From assembly GCF_030733745.1 (NCBI RefSeq), contig NZ_JASHIK010000010.1, positions 62,001-126,000 on the forward strand: a stretch of 64,000 nt of DNA, in the 5' to 3' direction. Both the position numbers and the translations under genes were made by a program. Below the pieces are notes generated by a model. That model made no database searches. It was not told the origin of the DNA and was given only the letters and a program-made list of their open reading frames with translations. Positions within the stretch are counted from its first letter, which is position 1; every line of letters starts with the position of its first letter. Positions 7,653-16,661 of this stretch are shown here, piece by piece. The stretch comes from Stappia sp. MMSF_3263. Lineage in GTDB: Bacteria > Pseudomonadota > Alphaproteobacteria > Rhizobiales > Stappiaceae.

Positions 7653-8423
7653 ATGCTGACATCCCCCTATCTTTCCGTGCTTGACGGCATTTCCCACGGC
7701 TTCTTCACCCGCAAGGGCGGCGTCTCCTCGGGCATCTATTCCAGCCTCAATGTCGGCCTCGGCTCGAACGACGAGCGTGCCGCCGTGCTGGAGAACCGCA
7801 CCCGGGTCGCGAGCCTGCTCGGCGTCCCGCCCGGCGCCCTGGTCTCGCCGCACCAGCATCATTCGCCCGACGCGATCGTCGTCGACCGCCCCTGGACGCA
7901 CGACGAACAGCCACGCGGCGACGCGCTGGTGACCGACCGTCCGGGCATCGCGCTCGGCATCTCCACGGCCGATTGCGGGCCCGTACTGTTCGCCGATGCC
8001 GGTGCAAGGGTGATCGGCGCGGCCCATTCCGGCTGGCGCGGCGCCCTCACCGGCGTGCTCGAGGCAACGCTGGCCGCAATGGAAGGGCTCGGCGCCCGCC
8101 GCGACCGCGTCATTGCCGTGCTTGGCCCAACCATCTCCCGCGCCAGCTACGAGGTCGGCGAGGAGTTCGTCGAACGTTTCCTCAAGGCGGACGCCGGCAA
8201 TAGCCGCTTCTTCGCCCCAGCGGATCGCGATGGCCATGCGCTGTTCGACCTGCCCGCCTACATCCTTTCGCGGCTAAGCGCGGCAGGCGTTGCACAAGCC
8301 CGCGACCTTGGCCGGTGCACCTATCTGGAGGAAGACCTTTTCTTCTCCTATCGCCGCTCCACCCACCGGAGCGAACCGGACTACGGACGCCTCGTCTCGG
8401 CCATCTCGATCAGCGGAAACTGA
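7653..8423 (+). CDS. pgeF: PgeF/YfiH-family peptidoglycan editing factor (laccase domain)
   Basis: The 256-aa protein carries the Cu-oxidase_4/YfiH fold. Likely zinc ligands are visible in VSPHQHHS (about 65-71), ISTADCGPV (Cys108) and GAAHSGWRG (His125), with the family-typical GRCTYLEEDLFFSYRR near the C-terminus. In E. coli, PgeF (YfiH) removes L-Ser misincorporated in place of L-Ala in the muropeptide precursor. Related proteins were annotated as polyphenol oxidase or as purine nucleoside enzymes. It follows the MidA-like gene by 85 bases and ends 2 bases before the M24 gene, consistent with one operon. Confidence 0.88.
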   Translation: MLTSPYLSVLDGISHGFFTRKGGVSSGIYSSLNVGLGSNDERAAVLENRTRVASLLGVPPGALVSPHQHHSPDAIVVDRPWTHDEQPRGDALVTDRPGIALGISTADCGPVLFADAGARVIGAAHSGWRGALTGVLEATLAAMEGLGARRDRVIAVLGPTISRASYEVGEEFVERFLKADAGNSRFFAPADRDGHALFDLPAYILSRLSAAGVAQARDLGRCTYLEEDLFFSYRRSTHRSEPDYGRLVSAISISGN

Positions 8424-8425
8424 CC

Positions 8426-9583
8426 ATGTCCCTTGCTTTCTCCCGGGAGGAATACACTGCCCGGCTGCAGACCCTGACGGCGCGCATGGCGGAGGAACGC
8501 CACGACGCGATGCTCCTCTTCGCCCAGGAGAGCATGTACTGGCTGACCGGTTATGACACGTTCGGCTTCTGTTTTTTCCAGTCGATGATCGTCACCCGCG
8601 ACGGCCGCATCGTCCTGCTGACCCGCTCGGCCGACCTGCGACAGGCACAACTGACGTCGATCGTCAACGACATCCGCGTGTGGGAGGACCGCGACGGTGC
8701 CTCGCCCGTGCTTCAACTGCGCGACCTGCTATTCGAGCTTGGCCTTAACGGCAACCGCATCGGCGTCGAGTACGACACCCATGGCATGACCGGCCGGATA
8801 GCCATCGACATCGCGACGCTGCTTGCCGATTTCGCGCTGCTGGAGGACGCCTCCCCGCTGGTTTCTGTGCTGCGCTCGGTGAAGACGCCGGCGGAAATCG
8901 CCTGCGTGCGCCGTGCCGCGGCGCTCACGGATGCGGCCTATGAGGCGGCGCTGCCGCTGATCGGCCCCGGCGCGCGCGAGGGCGACATCCTGGCCGCGAT
9001 GCAGGGCGCGGTCTTTGCCGGCGGCGGTGATTATCCCGGCAACGAGTTCATCATCGGCTCCGGCCCCGAGGCGCTGCTGTGCCGCTACCAGTCCGGACGC
9101 CGCACGCTGGATGCCAGCGACCAGCTCACCCTGGAATGGGCCGGCGTTTACCGGCGTTACCACGTCGCCGCGATGCGCACGGTGATCGTCGGCGAGCCGA
9201 CCGGCCGTCATCTCGCCCTTTATGAGGCGGCCCGCTCGGCGCTCGCGGCCGTCGAGCAGTGCCTCGTGCCTGGTCGCAGCTTCGGCGAGGTGTTCGATGC
9301 CCACGCGCGGGAGATCGACGCGCGGGGCGAAGCCGCCCACCGGCTCAACGCCTGCGGCTATTCGCTTGGCGCACGCTTTGCTCCCAGCTGGATGGACTGG
9401 CCGATGGCCTATCGCGCCAACCCGGCACGGATCGTCCCGGACATGGTTGTTTTCGTGCACATGATCCTGGCGGATTCCGACAGCGGCGCGGCCATGTCGC
9501 TCGGCCAGACCTACCTGACGCGCGAGGGCCCGGCCGAGTGCCTTTCGAAGCTCCCCCTCGACCTTCCGGTCAAGGCGGGATAA
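8426..9583 (+). CDS. M24 (pita-bread fold) family protein, canonical metal ligands not visible
   Basis: The 385-aa protein has the two-domain architecture of Xaa-Pro peptidases, creatinase and ectoine hydrolase. An N-terminal creatinase-type domain (about 1-150, with MYWLTGYDTFGF) is followed by a C-terminal pita-bread domain (about 155-385). The positions that normally hold the five metal ligands are changed. The DxG...D region reads LEWAGVYRRYHVAAMRT, and the usual His region reads GYSLGARFAPSW. That pattern is closer to creatinase or ectoine hydrolase than to true aminopeptidase P. The ATG at 8426 lies 2 bases after pgeF and was preferred over an upstream in-frame start inside pgeF. The substrate is unknown. 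Confidence 0.75.
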   Translation: MSLAFSREEYTARLQTLTARMAEERHDAMLLFAQESMYWLTGYDTFGFCFFQSMIVTRDGRIVLLTRSADLRQAQLTSIVNDIRVWEDRDGASPVLQLRDLLFELGLNGNRIGVEYDTHGMTGRIAIDIATLLADFALLEDASPLVSVLRSVKTPAEIACVRRAAALTDAAYEAALPLIGPGAREGDILAAMQGAVFAGGGDYPGNEFIIGSGPEALLCRYQSGRRTLDASDQLTLEWAGVYRRYHVAAMRTVIVGEPTGRHLALYEAARSALAAVEQCLVPGRSFGEVFDAHAREIDARGEAAHRLNACGYSLGARFAPSWMDWPMAYRANPARIVPDMVVFVHMILADSDSGAAMSLGQTYLTREGPAECLSKLPLDLPVKAG

Positions 9584-9684
9584 ACGAGGAAACGAAAGAT
9601 GGTGGAGCGCGGCGCGCGCGAGCCGGCGCCGAAGCGCAGCCACCGGCAATCGAAGCGATGACGGAAACGGACAGACAAGGCGAG

Positions 9685-10203
9685 ATGAACGTGCTTTCCA
9701 CCTTCCGCAAGACCGTTCTGCGCGGCGCCGTCCCGGCTCTCGCACTGCTTTTGGCCGCCTGTGCCGGCCAGCCCCTTCCCCCGGCCTATGTCGCAGACAA
9801 CGACCGGCCCGCGGCAAGCGCTCCGGCACCGTCGGTTCCCGCCGACCAGGCGACCGTTGCGTTCGAGCCCTTCACCGGAGCGCCCGGCAACATCGCCGAT
9901 GCACTGTCACGGCAGATCGGCAACGAGGCCCGCAACCAGAACCTGCGCGTGGTGCGCCGGGTGGGCGCACCCGCCACCTACCGGATCAACGGTTATCTCT
10001 CCGCCTCGGGAAGCCAGTCGGCGACGACGCTGTTCTATGTCTTCGACGTGGTCGATTCGGCCGGCAACCGCCTGCACAGGATCCTGGGGCAGGAATCGGC
10101 CCCCGGCTCCTCCGGTGATCCATGGGCCGGCATCGACGATGATGCGCTCAATCGCGCCGCGCGCCGTTCGGTCAGCGAACTCGCCGCCTGGATTCGCCGC
10201 TAG
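9685..10203 (+). CDS. Putative outer-envelope lipoprotein
   Basis: The 172-aa product starts with a lipoprotein signal peptide. Basic residues (FRKTVLR) are followed by a hydrophobic stretch and the lipobox LLAAC, with the acylated Cys at residue 26. A Pro/Ala-rich linker then leads to a compact domain containing VAFEPFTGAPGNIADALS and a repeated YRINGYLSASG segment. It resembles uncharacterised alphaproteobacterial lipoproteins found downstream of lgt and pgeF. I chose the ATG at 9685 (AAGG just upstream) because it puts the lipobox at normal distance. An in-frame ATG at 9658 is the alternative. It lies 101 bases after the M24 gene. Confidence 0.75.
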   Translation: MNVLSTFRKTVLRGAVPALALLLAACAGQPLPPAYVADNDRPAASAPAPSVPADQATVAFEPFTGAPGNIADALSRQIGNEARNQNLRVVRRVGAPATYRINGYLSASGSQSATTLFYVFDVVDSAGNRLHRILGQESAPGSSGDPWAGIDDDALNRAARRSVSELAAWIRR

Positions 10204-10635
10204 TGCCCCCTCGCCGGCATTTGCATCCCCGCCTGGCGCGTCCGGGAGCAAATGCCGGTCTTGAGGCGATCACCGGCAAACACATGATTCTGGCCGCGCT
10301 TTTGATGCGCGCATGCGCGGCGGCGCCTGTGGCGCGCGGGACCCGCGTGCCGAATTCGCTCCGCTGGACATGACCGTGCAGCCCTCCCTTCACGCGGTTC
10401 CGGTTACCGACTTTCCGAAAAACGTGCCCACACACGCACTGGCCGGTTGTGAAACCCGGGAGGCGTTGTTAAAACGCCGCCGCCTGATGGAGGAACGGCC
10501 GTGACGATGCCGGACCCCGGTCCGGCCGGCCGCGCCTAGACCAGGGCCACCAACAAAGACCAGACAGACCACGTGTGAGCCTGTCATGCCGGAGCCGCCC
10601 CCGCGGCGACGGATCCAAGAAAGGACTTGCGGGCC
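10204..10635. other. 432-base gap before prs; no convincing gene
   Basis: This gap holds the large hairpin at 10214-10258 and a second small inverted repeat (GGCGTT 10462-10467 with AACGCC at 10473-10478, GTTAA between). It presumably also holds the prs promoter. A 63-codon open frame at 10313-10504 has no good ribosome binding site and no protein-like composition, so I do not call it. Confidence 0.4.
10214..10258. repeat. 11-bp perfect inverted repeat (large hairpin) after the lipoprotein gene
   Basis: CCGGCATTTGC (10214-10224) and GCAAATGCCGG (10248-10258) pair perfectly. The 23-base loop can extend the stem further with TCCC/GGGA. It starts 10 bases after the lipoprotein stop codon. No T-run follows, so it is not a standard intrinsic terminator. 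It may stabilise the upstream mRNA end, mark Rho-dependent termination, or be one copy of a dispersed palindromic element. Confidence 0.6.
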
Positions 10636-11568
<933 letters not shown>

Positions 11569-11597
11569 TCGCACCGCATCTCTTGCAAGCTGAACGA

Positions 11598-11627
11598 ACG
11601 GCGGGGGCAACCCCGCCGTTTTTGTTT
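11598..11627 (+). terminator. Intrinsic terminator of prs
   Basis: ACGGCGGGG (11598-11606) and CCCCGCCGT (11611-11619) form a perfect 9-bp GC-rich stem with a GCAA tetraloop, followed by TTTTTGTTT. It lies 29 bases after the prs stop codon and is the clearest plus-strand terminator in the window. Confidence 0.92.
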
Positions 11628-11670
11628 CTGCGTCCAAGCGTCGGGAAAGCCCCTCCGCCAGGGCGGCATC

Positions 11671-12096
11671 TCACTCCACGGTGATGGTGATCACCTGTGA
11701 TTCCACCGGTGGCAGGTGCGGAATGTGGTTGTGATCGCCCAGGATCAGCTGCAGCCGATGCGTGCCCGGCGCAAGCTCGAGCGTCGTTTCCGTCTGGCCG
11801 CCGCCGAAATGCCGGTGGTTGTCGTCGGCCGGAATGGCGTTGTCGTAGTCTTCCAGTTCCTGATCGATCAGCAGGTGGTGATGGCCGGTCATCTCCTTCT
11901 CCACGCCCGCGGGCGCTACGCCCATTCCGCTCAGGCCGAACGTGACGGTCACCGGACTTGCGACCGTCGCGCCGTCCTGCGGCGTGATGAAATAGACCGA
12001 GGCGCCCTCCGGCGCCGGCGTGCGATGGCTGTCGGCGAACGCGACGGCGGGCAGCAACGCGAGGACCGCGATGGCAAACGGCCTGAAACCCGGCAT
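11671..12096 (-). CDS. DUF4399 periplasmic protein, His-rich
   Basis: The 141-aa protein has a Sec signal peptide (residues 1 to about 21, ending AVAFADS) and one DUF4399 domain. The domain shows VYFITPQDGATVASPVTVTF and several His clusters (TGHHHLLID, DDNHRHFGG, GDHNHIPH). The His clusters suggest metal binding, which is inference. The function of DUF4399 is not established. The ATG at 12096 has AAGGA upstream. It is divergent from a DUF411 gene whose promoter resembles copper-responsive CueR boxes, so both may belong to a periplasmic metal response. Confidence 0.75.
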   Translation of the reverse strand: MPGFRPFAIAVLALLPAVAFADSHRTPAPEGASVYFITPQDGATVASPVTVTFGLSGMGVAPAGVEKEMTGHHHLLIDQELEDYDNAIPADDNHRHFGGGQTETTLELAPGTHRLQLILGDHNHIPHLPPVESQVITITVE

Positions 12097-12214
12097 GTTC
12101 TTTCCTTCCGTATCGATGGCGCCGCAGGGCGCGGATTGCGCGGACCGGCACCTCCGGAAAACTGGACCTTTCCCGTTCCCCGGCAAGGGATGGGCGCAAC
12201 GGTCCGCCTGCCCC

Positions 12215-12245
12215 TTGACCTTACCCCTGCTGGAAGCCGCAAGAC
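12215..12245 (+). promoter_or_regulatory. CueR/MerR-type promoter candidate upstream of the DUF411 gene
   Basis: A perfect -35-like TTGACC (12215-12220) is followed by the interrupted dyad CCTTAC-N7-GGAAGC (12219-12237). It is arranged like the CueR box of E. coli copA (CCTTCC-N7-GGAAGG). A 19-base spacer, typical of MerR-family promoters, leads to a weak -10 candidate CAAGAC (12240-12245). The start codon lies about 40 bases downstream. The comparison is from memory of the consensus and the -10 match is poor. Confidence 0.45.
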
Positions 12246-12283
12246 ATCCTGACGAAGATGACAGGAGAAGGACCTTGGCTCCC

Positions 12284-12739
12284 ATGAAGATGCATGCTGC
12301 TTTCGCCCTCGCCGCAACACTTGCCCTGTCGCTTCCCGCGACACTCCCAGCCCATGCCGCCGGCGAGATCATGACCGTGTGGAAGTCGCCCTGGTGCGGT
12401 TGCTGCGAAGCCTGGTCCGACGCGATGCGCGCGGCGGGCTATGAAATCGTCATCGAGAACCGGGAAGACCTTGCCCCGGTCAAGGCGAAGGCCGGCGTGC
12501 CTTCTGCCATGGAAGGATGCCACACGGCCCTGGTGGAGGGCTATTTCCTCGAGGGCCACGTGCCGCTCTCCTCGGTCGAACGGCTGCTCGCCAACCGGCC
12601 ACCGATCGCCGGCCTGGCAGTGCCGGGCATGCCGTCCGGCTCGCTCGGCATGGGCGAGGACCCGTCAGCGCGCTACGATGTCCATTCGGTCGACCGTTCC
12701 GGCGCCATCGGCATCTACGAGCGCGTCGCCCCGCGGTGA
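12284..12739 (+). CDS. DUF411 (CopG-like) putative periplasmic metal-binding protein
   Basis: The 151-aa protein has a cleavable signal peptide (ending AHAAG near residue 27) followed by a DUF411 domain. The domain begins MTVWKSPWCGCCEAW, where the Cys pair of CGCC sits in a thioredoxin-like loop. It also includes AMEGCHTALVEGYFLEGHVP and AVPGMPSGSLGM. DUF411 (COG3019) genes are often found in copper-resistance neighbourhoods, and the promoter here has CueR-box-like features, so copper binding or trafficking is a reasonable inference. The start is the ATG at 12284. A TTG at 12275 is possible. Its 3' end overlaps the convergent GT61 gene by 25 bases. Confidence 0.8.
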   Translation: MKMHAAFALAATLALSLPATLPAHAAGEIMTVWKSPWCGCCEAWSDAMRAAGYEIVIENREDLAPVKAKAGVPSAMEGCHTALVEGYFLEGHVPLSSVERLLANRPPIAGLAVPGMPSGSLGMGEDPSARYDVHSVDRSGAIGIYERVAPR

Positions 12740-13902
12740 GACGTCGGGCTGGCGGGAGAAACCGGATCTCCCAGCAGGTCCCGCAACACGGTGGCGATAC
12801 GGTCCGGGTCGACGGCAAACCCGGCGAAGAGCGGCTCGACGCCGTCCTCCTCCGTCATCGAGGGGATGTTGCGATAGACGAGCCCGGCCTGTGCGCAAAG
12901 GTCCATGAAGCAAGGATTGGCGTGGCCACGCGGCATGAACTCGACCAGCTTCGTTCCCGGCCGGGCCCACGCCATGTTGACGAGGCCGGCGCCATGGGGC
13001 GCGACCACGATCTCCGCTTGCGAAAACAGCGCCCGCTGGTCGGCAACCGACAGGCTCGCGCAATCGATGACCTCAAAGCCGAAGGGATGCATGGCGTCAA
13101 GAACGTCCGGCTCGTTGAGAAGCGGCCGGCGCGGCGTGCCGCCGCGCGTCACATAAAGCCTGCGCGCAGGGCCGGATAGATCCTCCGGCAGCCGCCACCC
13201 GCTCACCTGGCGCAGCGCCTCGACGATCCAGTCGTGATTGCGGGTACCGCCCTTGACGCGGACAGGCACATGCGCCCGTTCCAGCACGAAGGCGTCGGCC
13301 GAGGACAGCGGTACGACCCGCTCGCGCGGGATGCCGCACAACCGCACGATCTCCTCCTGCCAGTTGGCGCCGTTCCACGGCATCAGGACGTGGCGGACCG
13401 AGGCCGGATCGAGGCCGCATTGCCTCAGGAACCAGAAGTCGCACATCGCATCGACCCAGAAATGAAAGTAGTTCCTGCAGTCCGGATAGTAGGCGCCGAG
13501 CAGGACGGTATCGCCGTCGAGCCTCGCGACACTCATGCGTGCATCCAGCTTCCGCTGAAACGCCGCGCGCAGGCCCAGCTTCCAGTGAGCCTGTCGAACG
13601 GTTCGCATCCGCGCGTCGGAAAGCCGAAGCCAGCGGGCGTGCTCGTCCATGTCAGGGTTGACATGCGGCAGGGACGAGATCCGCAATCCCTGCTCCACGA
13701 GAACGCCGGCCGGTCCGCGCCCTGCCACCGCCGGATCTTCGCGGCGCCAGACAAGGGGGGCGACGCCCGGGCCGACCTCCTCCCAGGTTTCGGGAGTAGG
13801 CATGATGCCCTGCAGCCCGTCGGGCGCCGGACGAAAGCCGCTGCGTCGTCGCGCTTCGACCGACAAGGCGCGGTCAAGCAGGTCGATTGCCAATGAAAAC
13901 AC
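12715..13902 (-). CDS. Family 61 glycosyltransferase (DUF563)
   Basis: The 395-aa protein matches the GT61 family. Its core includes GAYYPDCRNYFHFWVDAM, RRLYVTRGG and, near residue 300, the hallmark EIVVAPHGAGLVNMAWARPG followed by KLVEFMPRG. GT61 members are retaining or inverting transferases for several sugars. The plant enzymes use UDP-xylose or UDP-arabinose. No signal or membrane segment is evident, so it probably acts at the cytoplasmic face. The GTG at 13902 is the longest start. An ATG at 13803 is an alternative. It lies directly downstream of a UDP-xylose synthase gene in the same direction, which suggests xylosyl transfer to a surface polymer. Confidence 0.78.
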   Translation of the reverse strand: MFSLAIDLLDRALSVEARRRSGFRPAPDGLQGIMPTPETWEEVGPGVAPLVWRREDPAVAGRGPAGVLVEQGLRISSLPHVNPDMDEHARWLRLSDARMRTVRQAHWKLGLRAAFQRKLDARMSVARLDGDTVLLGAYYPDCRNYFHFWVDAMCDFWFLRQCGLDPASVRHVLMPWNGANWQEEIVRLCGIPRERVVPLSSADAFVLERAHVPVRVKGGTRNHDWIVEALRQVSGWRLPEDLSGPARRLYVTRGGTPRRPLLNEPDVLDAMHPFGFEVIDCASLSVADQRALFSQAEIVVAPHGAGLVNMAWARPGTKLVEFMPRGHANPCFMDLCAQAGLVYRNIPSMTEEDGVEPLFAGFAVDPDRIATVLRDLLGDPVSPASPTSHRGATRS

Positions 13903-13951
13903 GTCCGCGAGCCGCCTTGTGGTTTCTGCAACCTGTCACTGCCGGGCAAGC

Positions 13952-14920
13952 TCAGTCCCTGTCAAGCTCCGGGTGGTGCCTGAAATACCCGACCGTCTCC
14001 CTGATCCCCTCTTCCAGGTCGATGGAAGGGGCCCAGCCAAGCACCGCGCCAGCACGCCGGATATCGGGCTGTCTTTGCCTTGGATCGTCTTCTGGCAGCG
14101 GCAGATGCGCGATCGTTGACGCAGAGCCCGTCTCCCGCAGGATGACCTGCGCGAGTTCGCTCATGGTGCATTCCCTCGGATTGCCGAGATTGACCGGCGC
14201 CGCGCCGTCGTCCCGCAACGACATCAGCCGCACAAGCGCCTCGACCATGTCCGACACGAAGCAGAAGGACCTGGTCTGGCTCCCGTCTCCGTAGATCGTC
14301 AGCGGCGCGCCGCCCAGTGCCTGGACGATGAGGTTCGAGATCACCCGTCCGTCGGCATGGCGCAGGCGCGGGCCATAGGTGTTGAAGATCCGCGCGATCC
14401 TGATCGCCACCCCGTGCTGGCGGTGGTAGTCGAAGAACAGGGTCTCCGCGCAACGCTTGCCCTCGTCGTAGCACGCGCGTGGTCCGATCGGGTTTACATT
14501 GCCCCGGTAGTCCTCGGTTTGCGGATGCACGAGCGGATCGCCGTACACCTCGCTGGTCGAGGCCTGAAGCACCGGCACGCGAAGACGCTTCGCCAGGTCG
14601 AGCACGTTGATGGCCCCCAAGACAGCGGTCTTCACGGTCCCCACCGCGTCGCTCTGATAGTGGATCGGCGATGCCGGGCAGGCGAGATTGTAGATCTCGT
14701 CCACCTCGACATGGAGCGGTTCCGCGACGTCGTGCAGCAGGAACGCGAATCCTGGATTGTCCGTGAGGTGCCCGATGTTGAGCAGGGTGCCGGTCGAGAG
14801 ATTGTCCGCGCACACCACCTCGTGGCCGTCCGCCAGCAACCGGTCGCACAGGTGGGATCCGATGAAGCCGGCGCCTCCTGTCACCAGGATGCGTTTTCGG
14901 CTCTCGTGAAGCTTCGGCAT
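13952..14920 (-). CDS. uxs: UDP-glucuronate decarboxylase (UDP-xylose synthase)
   Basis: The 322-aa protein is an extended SDR that decarboxylates UDP-glucuronate to UDP-xylose using bound NAD+. It shows GGAGFIG at 15-21 and STSEVYGDP at 121-129. The catalytic pair Tyr151/Lys155 sits in the diagnostic [18 protein letters not shown] block, which is characteristic of UXS rather than of epimerases. No N-terminal membrane anchor is present, as in other bacterial forms. The downstream GT61 glycosyltransferase, 49 bases away, is the natural candidate user of the product. Xylose occurs in the lipopolysaccharide core of some rhizobia. Confidence 0.9.
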   Translation of the reverse strand: MPKLHESRKRILVTGGAGFIGSHLCDRLLADGHEVVCADNLSTGTLLNIGHLTDNPGFAFLLHDVAEPLHVEVDEIYNLACPASPIHYQSDAVGTVKTAVLGAINVLDLAKRLRVPVLQASTSEVYGDPLVHPQTEDYRGNVNPIGPRACYDEGKRCAETLFFDYHRQHGVAIRIARIFNTYGPRLRHADGRVISNLIVQALGGAPLTIYGDGSQTRSFCFVSDMVEALVRLMSLRDDGAAPVNLGNPRECTMSELAQVILRETGSASTIAHLPLPEDDPRQRQPDIRRAGAVLGWAPSIDLEEGIRETVGYFRHHPELDRD

Positions 14921-15010
14921 TCCGGTTTTGCTCCAGAGACGTTCAGGACGACCGCTTGGGAAGGAGAGTGCGAACGTTCCAGTCGGTACGGATTTGCCGG
15001 CGCGGCGGGA

Positions 15011-15877
15011 TCAGCCCCGCCAGCCAAGCAGCCAGGCTTCCGCCTTGCCGATCAGCCAGCTGACGACAAGGCCGAGGACGGACAGGATGGCGACACCGGC
15101 GAGCAGCTGGTCGGTCGCAAACAGGCTGCCGGCCATCAGGATATAGGCGCCGACGCCGTATTCGGCGCCGATCATCTCGGCTGCCACCAGCAGGATGATC
15201 GCGATCGAGGCCGAGATGCGGCAACCGGACAGGATCGCCGGCATGGCGCCCGGCAGAATGATCTTGCGCACGATCGACCACCAGGAAAGGCCGAAGGACT
15301 GGCCCATGCGCACCAGGGTCCGATCGACATTGTCGACGCCGCCATAGGTGGCGATCACGGTGGGGAAGAACGAGCCGAACAGGATGGTCGCCACCTTCGA
15401 GCCCTCGCCGATCCCGAACCAGATGACGAAAAGCGGCAAAAGCGCGATCTTCGGGATCGGAAACAGCGCCGAGACCAGCGGCAAGACACCGGCGCGCGCC
15501 AGCGAGAACAGCCCGATCATCAACCCGACCGCAACGCCAAGCGACATGCCGAGCGTCCAGCCGATCACGAGCCGCTGCAGCGAGGCGGAAAGGTGCCGCC
15601 ACAGTTGCCCCGATTCGACCAGATAACGGAACGCCTCGAACGCCTCGCTGGGCGCCGGAAGGACCAGATTGCTGATCACGCCGCTGCGCGATCCCGCCTC
15701 CCACAGAGCGATCAGCGCAACGAAGACGAACAGCCCGACGAACCGCACCGGCACCGGACGAAAACCGCCGCCGCGATAGGGGACAGGTCGCAACACCCCG
15801 TCCGTGGCGGACGCGGCTCCGCCCCCGGCATCGTTTAGCGCAGGCCCGGCCGCCTGCGATCCTTCAAGCGACGCCAT
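15011..15877 (-). CDS. ABC transporter permease (SsuC/TauC type)
   Basis: The 288-aa inner-membrane protein has about six transmembrane segments and the EAA-like cytoplasmic loop (MGQSFGLSWWSIVRKIILPGAMPAIL, residues about 190-215). This is typical of binding-protein-dependent importers for sulfonates, taurine, nitrate or thiamine precursors. The ATG at 15877 was chosen because it overlaps the upstream ATPase gene by 14 bases and gives a normal N-terminus. A frame extending to 15979 would lie inside the ATPase gene. It is the last gene of the three-gene operon. Confidence 0.9.
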   Translation of the reverse strand: MASLEGSQAAGPALNDAGGGAASATDGVLRPVPYRGGGFRPVPVRFVGLFVFVALIALWEAGSRSGVISNLVLPAPSEAFEAFRYLVESGQLWRHLSASLQRLVIGWTLGMSLGVAVGLMIGLFSLARAGVLPLVSALFPIPKIALLPLFVIWFGIGEGSKVATILFGSFFPTVIATYGGVDNVDRTLVRMGQSFGLSWWSIVRKIILPGAMPAILSGCRISASIAIILLVAAEMIGAEYGVGAYILMAGSLFATDQLLAGVAILSVLGLVVSWLIGKAEAWLLGWRG

Positions 15878-16637
15878 CGGCAATCTCCCTGTCGGCGGCC
15901 CGCGCCTCGTCGCGCAGCAACTGCCAGAGCTCGCGCTGGACGGCATCGAGCTCGCTGTCGCCCGGCCCCCGGTCACCAAGATCCCGGTCGATCTCGACGA
16001 TCCTGCGGATCCGCCCCGGGCGCCGGGACAGGACGACGATGCGGTGCCCCAGGCGCACTGCCTCCGCCAGGTTATGCGTGACGTAACAGGCGGTGAAGCG
16101 CTCGCGCTGCCACAGGTCGACGAGGTCGTCCATCAGGAGCTCCCGCGTCTGGCTGTCGAGCGCCGACAGCGGCTCATCCATCAGCATCACCGCAGGGCGA
16201 ACGCTGAGCGCGCGGGCAATGGCGACACGCTGTTTCATGCCTCCCGACAGTTGCCGCGGCAGCGCCTTGCGAAATTCCGACAGGCCTGTGCGGGCGAGCA
16301 CATCGGCAATGATTTCCTCGCGTTCCCGCCCGCTCATGGCATGGTCTTCCAGCACCAGGGAGACATTCGCCTCGACGCTGCGCCAGGGCAGCAACGCGAA
16401 GTCCTGGAAGACATAGGTCAGTGGATTGAGCGAGCCGGCCGGCACGGGTCCCGAGAGCAGCACCTCGCCCTCGTCCGGCCGTTCCAGCCCGCCAATGAAG
16501 CGCAGCAGGGTGGATTTTCCGCAACCCGACGGACCGATGATGCATACGATCTCGCCCTCGCCAACGGCCAGGTCGATATCGCTCAGCACCTCGGTCGCGC
16601 CGTAGCGGTGCGTGATCCCGCGAAGCAGGAGGTCCAT
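15864..16637 (-). CDS. ABC transporter ATP-binding protein (SsuB/TauB type)
   Basis: The 257-aa cytoplasmic ATPase has Walker A GPSGCGKST at 35-43, Q-loop VFQDFALLPWRSV, signature LSGGMKQRVAIARAL at 130-144, Walker B VMLMDE at 150-155 and the His switch in CYVTHNLAEAV. The QDFALLPWRSV segment is characteristic of the nitrate/sulfonate/bicarbonate importer family. It powers the permease encoded downstream, with the binding protein encoded upstream (24 bases away). Confidence 0.94.
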   Translation of the reverse strand: MDLLLRGITHRYGATEVLSDIDLAVGEGEIVCIIGPSGCGKSTLLRFIGGLERPDEGEVLLSGPVPAGSLNPLTYVFQDFALLPWRSVEANVSLVLEDHAMSGREREEIIADVLARTGLSEFRKALPRQLSGGMKQRVAIARALSVRPAVMLMDEPLSALDSQTRELLMDDLVDLWQRERFTACYVTHNLAEAVRLGHRIVVLSRRPGRIRRIVEIDRDLGDRGPGDSELDAVQRELWQLLRDEARAADREIADGVA

Positions 16638-16661
16638 GCCGGCCGCGCTCCGTCTTGTCCG

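Noticed and set aside
10313-10504. 63-codon open frame before prs
   Set aside because: No ribosome binding site and no protein-like pattern. It lies in the presumed promoter region.
14357-15838. Open frame of 493 codons on the plus strand
   Set aside because: Antisense to the uxs and permease genes. No motif and typical shadow composition.
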